From NCBI GenBank assembly GCA_946482165.1, contig CAMLQS010000082.1, forward strand, positions 1 to 16,560: 16,560 bases of DNA, written 5' to 3'. Shown here piece by piece: positions 14,638 through 16,560 of this stretch; within the stretch, counting starts at the first letter, position 1, and every line of letters begins with the position of its first letter. Below the pieces are notes generated by a model. It searched no databases. It was not told the DNA's origin and saw nothing but the letters and a program-made list of their open reading frames with translations. A program made the translations under genes and the position numbers. The DNA is from an uncultured Verrucomicrobiota bacterium. GTDB lineage: Bacteria; Verrucomicrobiota; Verrucomicrobiae; Opitutales; Opitutaceae.

Positions 14638-15181
14638 GCTAAGCCTCTTCGCCCTGCGTCTCGCCGCCACTGGCGCGCCCTACATGATCACGGGCGCCAC
14701 TGCGGCGATCCTTTACGGCCAACCGCGCGTCACCAACGACCTCGACCTCGTCCTCGCGCTCGACGACGCCACCCGTCCCGCGCTTCTCCGCGCTTTTCCC
14801 GAGGCCGAATTTTACATCCCGCCTGAAACGGTGATCCGCGCCGAGCAAGCCCGGACCCAACGCGGACACTTCAACATCATCCACCACGACAGCGGCTACA
14901 AAGCCGACATCTACCTCGTCGGCACCGACCCCTTGCACCTGTGGGCCCTTCCCCATCGCCGCCGTCTGCGCTGGAGCGATGAGATCGAAGTCGACGTGGC
15001 TCCGCCCGAATACGTCGTCCTCCGCAAACTTGAGTTCTATCGCGAGGGTCGCTCCAGCAAACATCCCGCCGACATCCGTTCGATCATCGAGACCACCGGC
15101 GTCGACGAGACCGCGCTCGCCCCTTGGCTCGACCGCCTAAACCTTGGTCCGCTCTGGCAGGAAATCCGCGCCGCCCGCTGA
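14621..15181 (+). CDS. Nucleotidyltransferase-fold protein (MNT/AbiEii-like, DUF6036 style)
   Basis: A 186-residue protein with a minimal nucleotidyltransferase core. MITGATAAILYGQPRVTNDLDLVLAL gives the glycine turn and the two metal-binding aspartates D40 and D42; KADIYLV supplies a candidate third, D96. The C-terminal VDVAPPEYVVLRKLEFYREG followed by KHPADIRSII is the helix pair typical of AbiEii-like and DUF6036 proteins. These enzymes may transfer AMP or another nucleotide to a protein or RNA. Some act as toxins and others as antitoxins. The start overlaps the 75-residue gene by 17 bases, consistent with a two-gene module. The gene ends one base before the convergent TauE gene ends. Its target is unknown. 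Confidence 0.82.
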   Translation: MPEPDELSLFALRLAATGAPYMITGATAAILYGQPRVTNDLDLVLALDDATRPALLRAFPEAEFYIPPETVIRAEQARTQRGHFNIIHHDSGYKADIYLVGTDPLHLWALPHRRRLRWSDEIEVDVAPPEYVVLRKLEFYREGRSSKHPADIRSIIETTGVDETALAPWLDRLNLGPLWQEIRAAR

Positions 15182-15187
15182 TCAGCG
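15176..15187. other. Palindrome holding both convergent stop codons
   Basis: CGCTGATCAGCG is a perfect 12-base palindrome. Its centre TGATCA provides TGA for the plus-strand nucleotidyltransferase (15179-15181) and TGA for the minus-strand TauE gene (15184-15182). There is no spacer and thus no room for a terminator between the genes. Confidence 0.85.
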
Positions 15188-15919
15188 CCCATGCCCCTCG
15201 TGCCCGGCCGAGCCCGCCGCCGCCGGCACCGTGTTCCGGTGAAACCAGTGGTGCACCGCGTCGCTCCCGCGAAACACCGTCAGCACTCCGAACGCCGCCA
15301 ACAGCACGCCCGCCACCCGTAGCCACGCGCCGCGCGCCCGCGCCGAGACTTTGTTGCCCAGCCACCCGGTGATGAACAGCGCCGGCAGCGTGCCGAAACC
15401 GAACACATACGCGCCGAACACCACGCCTTCGAGCGAGTCGCGGCTGACCAAATATAACAGCGCCGCGAGCGAGAGTCCGCAGGGCAAAAATCCATTCACC
15501 CACCCCGTGAGCACCGCGCGCCACAAACTAGGCGCGCTCCACAGCGCCCGCAGCGCCCCGCAGGCCCGCCCCGTCCAGCCGCCCTCGCTCGCCAACGCCG
15601 CCGACCAGCGCCATCCCAGCGCGTAGCCCAGCCCGATCACGATCATCACCGCGCCGGCGATCCACGCCAGCCACTCCTGCATCCGCCCGAGCGAGGTCTC
15701 GATGTCCACCCAGCCAGTCGCCAGTTGCAGCAGCACGCCGAGAAAAACGTAAGCCGTCGCCTTGCCCAGTTGGTAGGCGACATGCCGCGCGAGCAAGACG
15801 CCCGCCCTTCCCTGCGCCCCGACCGAGATCGCCAACGCGAACGGCGCGCACATGCCCGCGCAGTGGGCGCCGCCGAGCAGCCCCATCAAAAACACCGCGC
15901 CATAGTCCGCGAAAGTCAC
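15182..15919 (-). CDS. Sulfite exporter TauE/SafE family membrane protein (UreH/DsbD_2-like)
   Basis: A 245-residue polytopic membrane protein. The diagnostic N-terminal motif MGLLGGAHCAGMCAPFALAI belongs to the UreH/DsbD_2-like branch of TauE/SafE-type proteins, often found near cytochrome oxidase assembly or metal transport genes. A second motif, WVNGFLPCGLSLAALLYLVS, repeats the Cys-bearing helix. The paired Cys-containing helices (HCAGMC and LPCGL) could handle copper or thiols. The C-terminus, AAAGSAGHEGHGR, is His-rich. I chose the GTG start at 15919 because AAAGGTG lies at a good distance upstream and the protein then begins as relatives do. The open frame continues to 15982, but that part is translated repeat DNA (15963-15980). 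No oxidase genes are in the window, so the substrate is open. Confidence 0.85.
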   Translation of the reverse strand: MTFADYGAVFLMGLLGGAHCAGMCAPFALAISVGAQGRAGVLLARHVAYQLGKATAYVFLGVLLQLATGWVDIETSLGRMQEWLAWIAGAVMIVIGLGYALGWRWSAALASEGGWTGRACGALRALWSAPSLWRAVLTGWVNGFLPCGLSLAALLYLVSRDSLEGVVFGAYVFGFGTLPALFITGWLGNKVSARARGAWLRVAGVLLAAFGVLTVFRGSDAVHHWFHRNTVPAAAGSAGHEGHGR

Positions 15920-15962
15920 GCGCGCACCTTTGCGTTTCCCGCCTCCCCCGCAAGCAAAGTAG

Positions 15963-15980
15963 GGCGAGCATCCTCTCGCC
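15963..15980. repeat. Hairpin repeat GGCGAG / CTCGCC
   Basis: A perfect 6-base stem with a 6-base loop (GGCGAG-CATCCT-CTCGCC). Its minus-strand form, GGCGAGAGGATGCTCGCCC followed by TACTTTG, resembles a dispersed intergenic repeat I associate with Verrucomicrobiota. It lies 44 bases upstream of the TauE start, so it could sit in that gene's leader. Confidence 0.5.
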
Positions 15981-16122
15981 ACCTTCCGCGTCCGACACGT
16001 CCCGCTCCGCTCGTCCTTGCCACCTCCGCATACCCGTCACCGAAACCACGCCATCGGGCCTCCTCGCGCCCCCGTCCCACCCCTCTCGCGCCCCCCTCTC
16101 CGCCCGATCCGAGCCCCAATCA

Positions 16123-16143
16123 AATGTTCGTATTACGAACATT
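16123..16143. repeat. Palindrome family copy 4 (T-centred)
   Basis: Core TGTTCGTATTACGAACA at 16125-16141, with two more paired bases each side (10-base arms, central T). It is followed by CCC, and so repeats the ACGAACATTCCC flank of copy 1. Confidence 0.9.
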
Positions 16144-16175
16144 CCCTGCTCTCCCCGACCTAGAGCCGGCCTCCA

Positions 16176-16202
16176 CCCAATGTTCGTAATACGAACATTG
16201 GG
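16176..16202. repeat. Palindrome family copy 5 (A-centred)
   Basis: Core TGTTCGTAATACGAACA at 16181-16197, with arms extended to 13 bases (CCCAATG...CATTGGG). It is in the opposite orientation to copy 4, with 39 bases between the cores. The outer CCAATG/CATTGG is also in the 53-base palindrome at 9633-9685. Confidence 0.9.
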
Positions 16203-16316
16203 CCCGCGACCCGTCGGATTCTTCCCCCCTCCTGCGCCGCCGGCCTTCGCCGTCTCGCCGGCCCGCCGCTCCGCCCGGCAACCCTCCTGGCCGCCTCCGC
16301 TATCGCGGCGTTGCCT

Positions 16317-16343
16317 AAAAAGCGGCACGGACATCTCGCCGTG
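16317..16343 (-). terminator. Probable intrinsic terminator of the epimerase gene, possibly a dispersed repeat
   Basis: On the minus strand, CACGG, 8-base loop, CCGTG is followed by CCGC and then TTTTT, about 40 bases after the epimerase stop. The stem is short but well placed. The plus-strand form GGCACGGACATCTCGCCGTG also resembles the hairpin inside the oxidoreductase gene (GGCACGGGCGTCTCGCCCGTG with a few changes), so it may be a diverged member of that repeat. Confidence 0.5.
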
Positions 16344-16381
16344 ACCGGAGTAGCACCCTGCCCGCCCGGCTCCGCTTTCCG

Positions 16382-16560
16382 TCAGGCGCCCGCCAACACT
16401 TCCGCGTAGCCTTCCCGAAACGTGGGCCACCGCGGTCGCCAGCCGAGCACGGAGCGCGCCTTCGCCGCATCGATGATCCGGTCCGGCGTCACCACCTGGA
16501 CGAGCTCGTCGTCGTCGTTCCACACGATCCGGCAGCCGTACAGACCGCCACGACACTCAC
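16382..16560 (-). CDS. NAD-dependent epimerase/dehydratase, C-terminal fragment
   Basis: Only the last 58 codons are inside the window; the gene enters from the right edge. The fragment reads LYGCRIVWNDDDELVQVV, then DRIIDAAKARSVLGWRPRWP and TFREGYAEVLAGA before the TGA. The LGWxPxxxxFREGY ending is typical of extended short-chain dehydrogenases acting on nucleotide sugars, where the lysine and arginine helix closes the substrate domain. The Rossmann core and catalytic YxxxK lie outside, so the exact sugar reaction is open. The product could also be a related NAD(P)-dependent oxidoreductase. A probable terminator follows at 16317-16343. Confidence 0.7.
   Translation of the reverse strand, partial: ECRGGLYGCRIVWNDDDELVQVVTPDRIIDAAKARSVLGWRPRWPTFREGYAEVLAGA

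Larger units (their letters stand above)
15920..16381. other. Repeat-rich intergenic region
   Basis: No gene is supported here. It holds four repeat-like structures: a GGCGAG/CTCGCC hairpin (15963-15980), palindrome family copies 4 and 5 (16123-16202), and a CACGG/CCGTG hairpin next to five A (16317-16343). Open frames across it on both strands appear to be translated repeats. A promoter for the TauE gene must lie here, but I cannot place it. Confidence 0.7.

Overview
The window is very GC-rich, with G or C at nearly every third codon position. It encodes twelve recognisable protein genes, two of them cut by the window edges, and no tRNA or rRNA that I can see. The gene content fits Verrucomicrobiota, perhaps an Opitutales-like lineage. 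It includes a many-PAS hybrid histidine kinase, a BadF-type kinase, a type III polyketide synthase operon and a UreH/DsbD_2-like TauE protein. Intergenic repeats of kinds that remind me of that phylum also point this way, for example the element whose reverse strand reads GRDARAT. The assignment is inference from style, not from a marker gene.

Region by region: (1) 1-3307, minus strand: a frameshifted HD-domain plus Hsp90/GHKL ATPase gene running off the left edge, a DCTPP1-like MazG pyrophosphohydrolase, and an overlapping upstream BadF/N-acetylglucosamine-kinase-like gene. (2) 3475-6528, plus: a 1017-residue membrane hybrid histidine kinase (GAF, three PAS, HisKA, HATPase, receiver). (3) 6669-9508, plus: a tight three-gene operon of SAM methyltransferase, FAD oxidoreductase and type III polyketide synthase, the likely biosynthetic core of a small aromatic or pyrone metabolite. 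(4) 9509-9770: a convergent intergenic region with three copies of the palindrome TGTTCGTAWTACGAACA, one at the heart of a 53-base palindrome. (5) 9771-10778, minus: a YihY membrane protein, divergent from the EttA-type ABC-F gene (10972-12660, plus). (6) 12888-15181, plus: a membrane-anchored Cys-containing hypothetical protein, an HExxH metallopeptidase-like protein, and a small helical protein overlapping a nucleotidyltransferase. (7) 15182-16560, minus: a TauE/SafE (UreH-like) membrane protein, a repeat-rich gap with two more palindrome copies, and the C-terminus of an NAD-dependent epimerase.

The strongest points for a second look are the palindrome family, arranged as inverted pairs in two distant gaps; the methyltransferase-oxidoreductase-polyketide synthase operon, whose oxidoreductase has absorbed a repeat into its N-terminal coding sequence; the overlapping small-protein/nucleotidyltransferase pair; and the broken HD/Hsp90-like gene.
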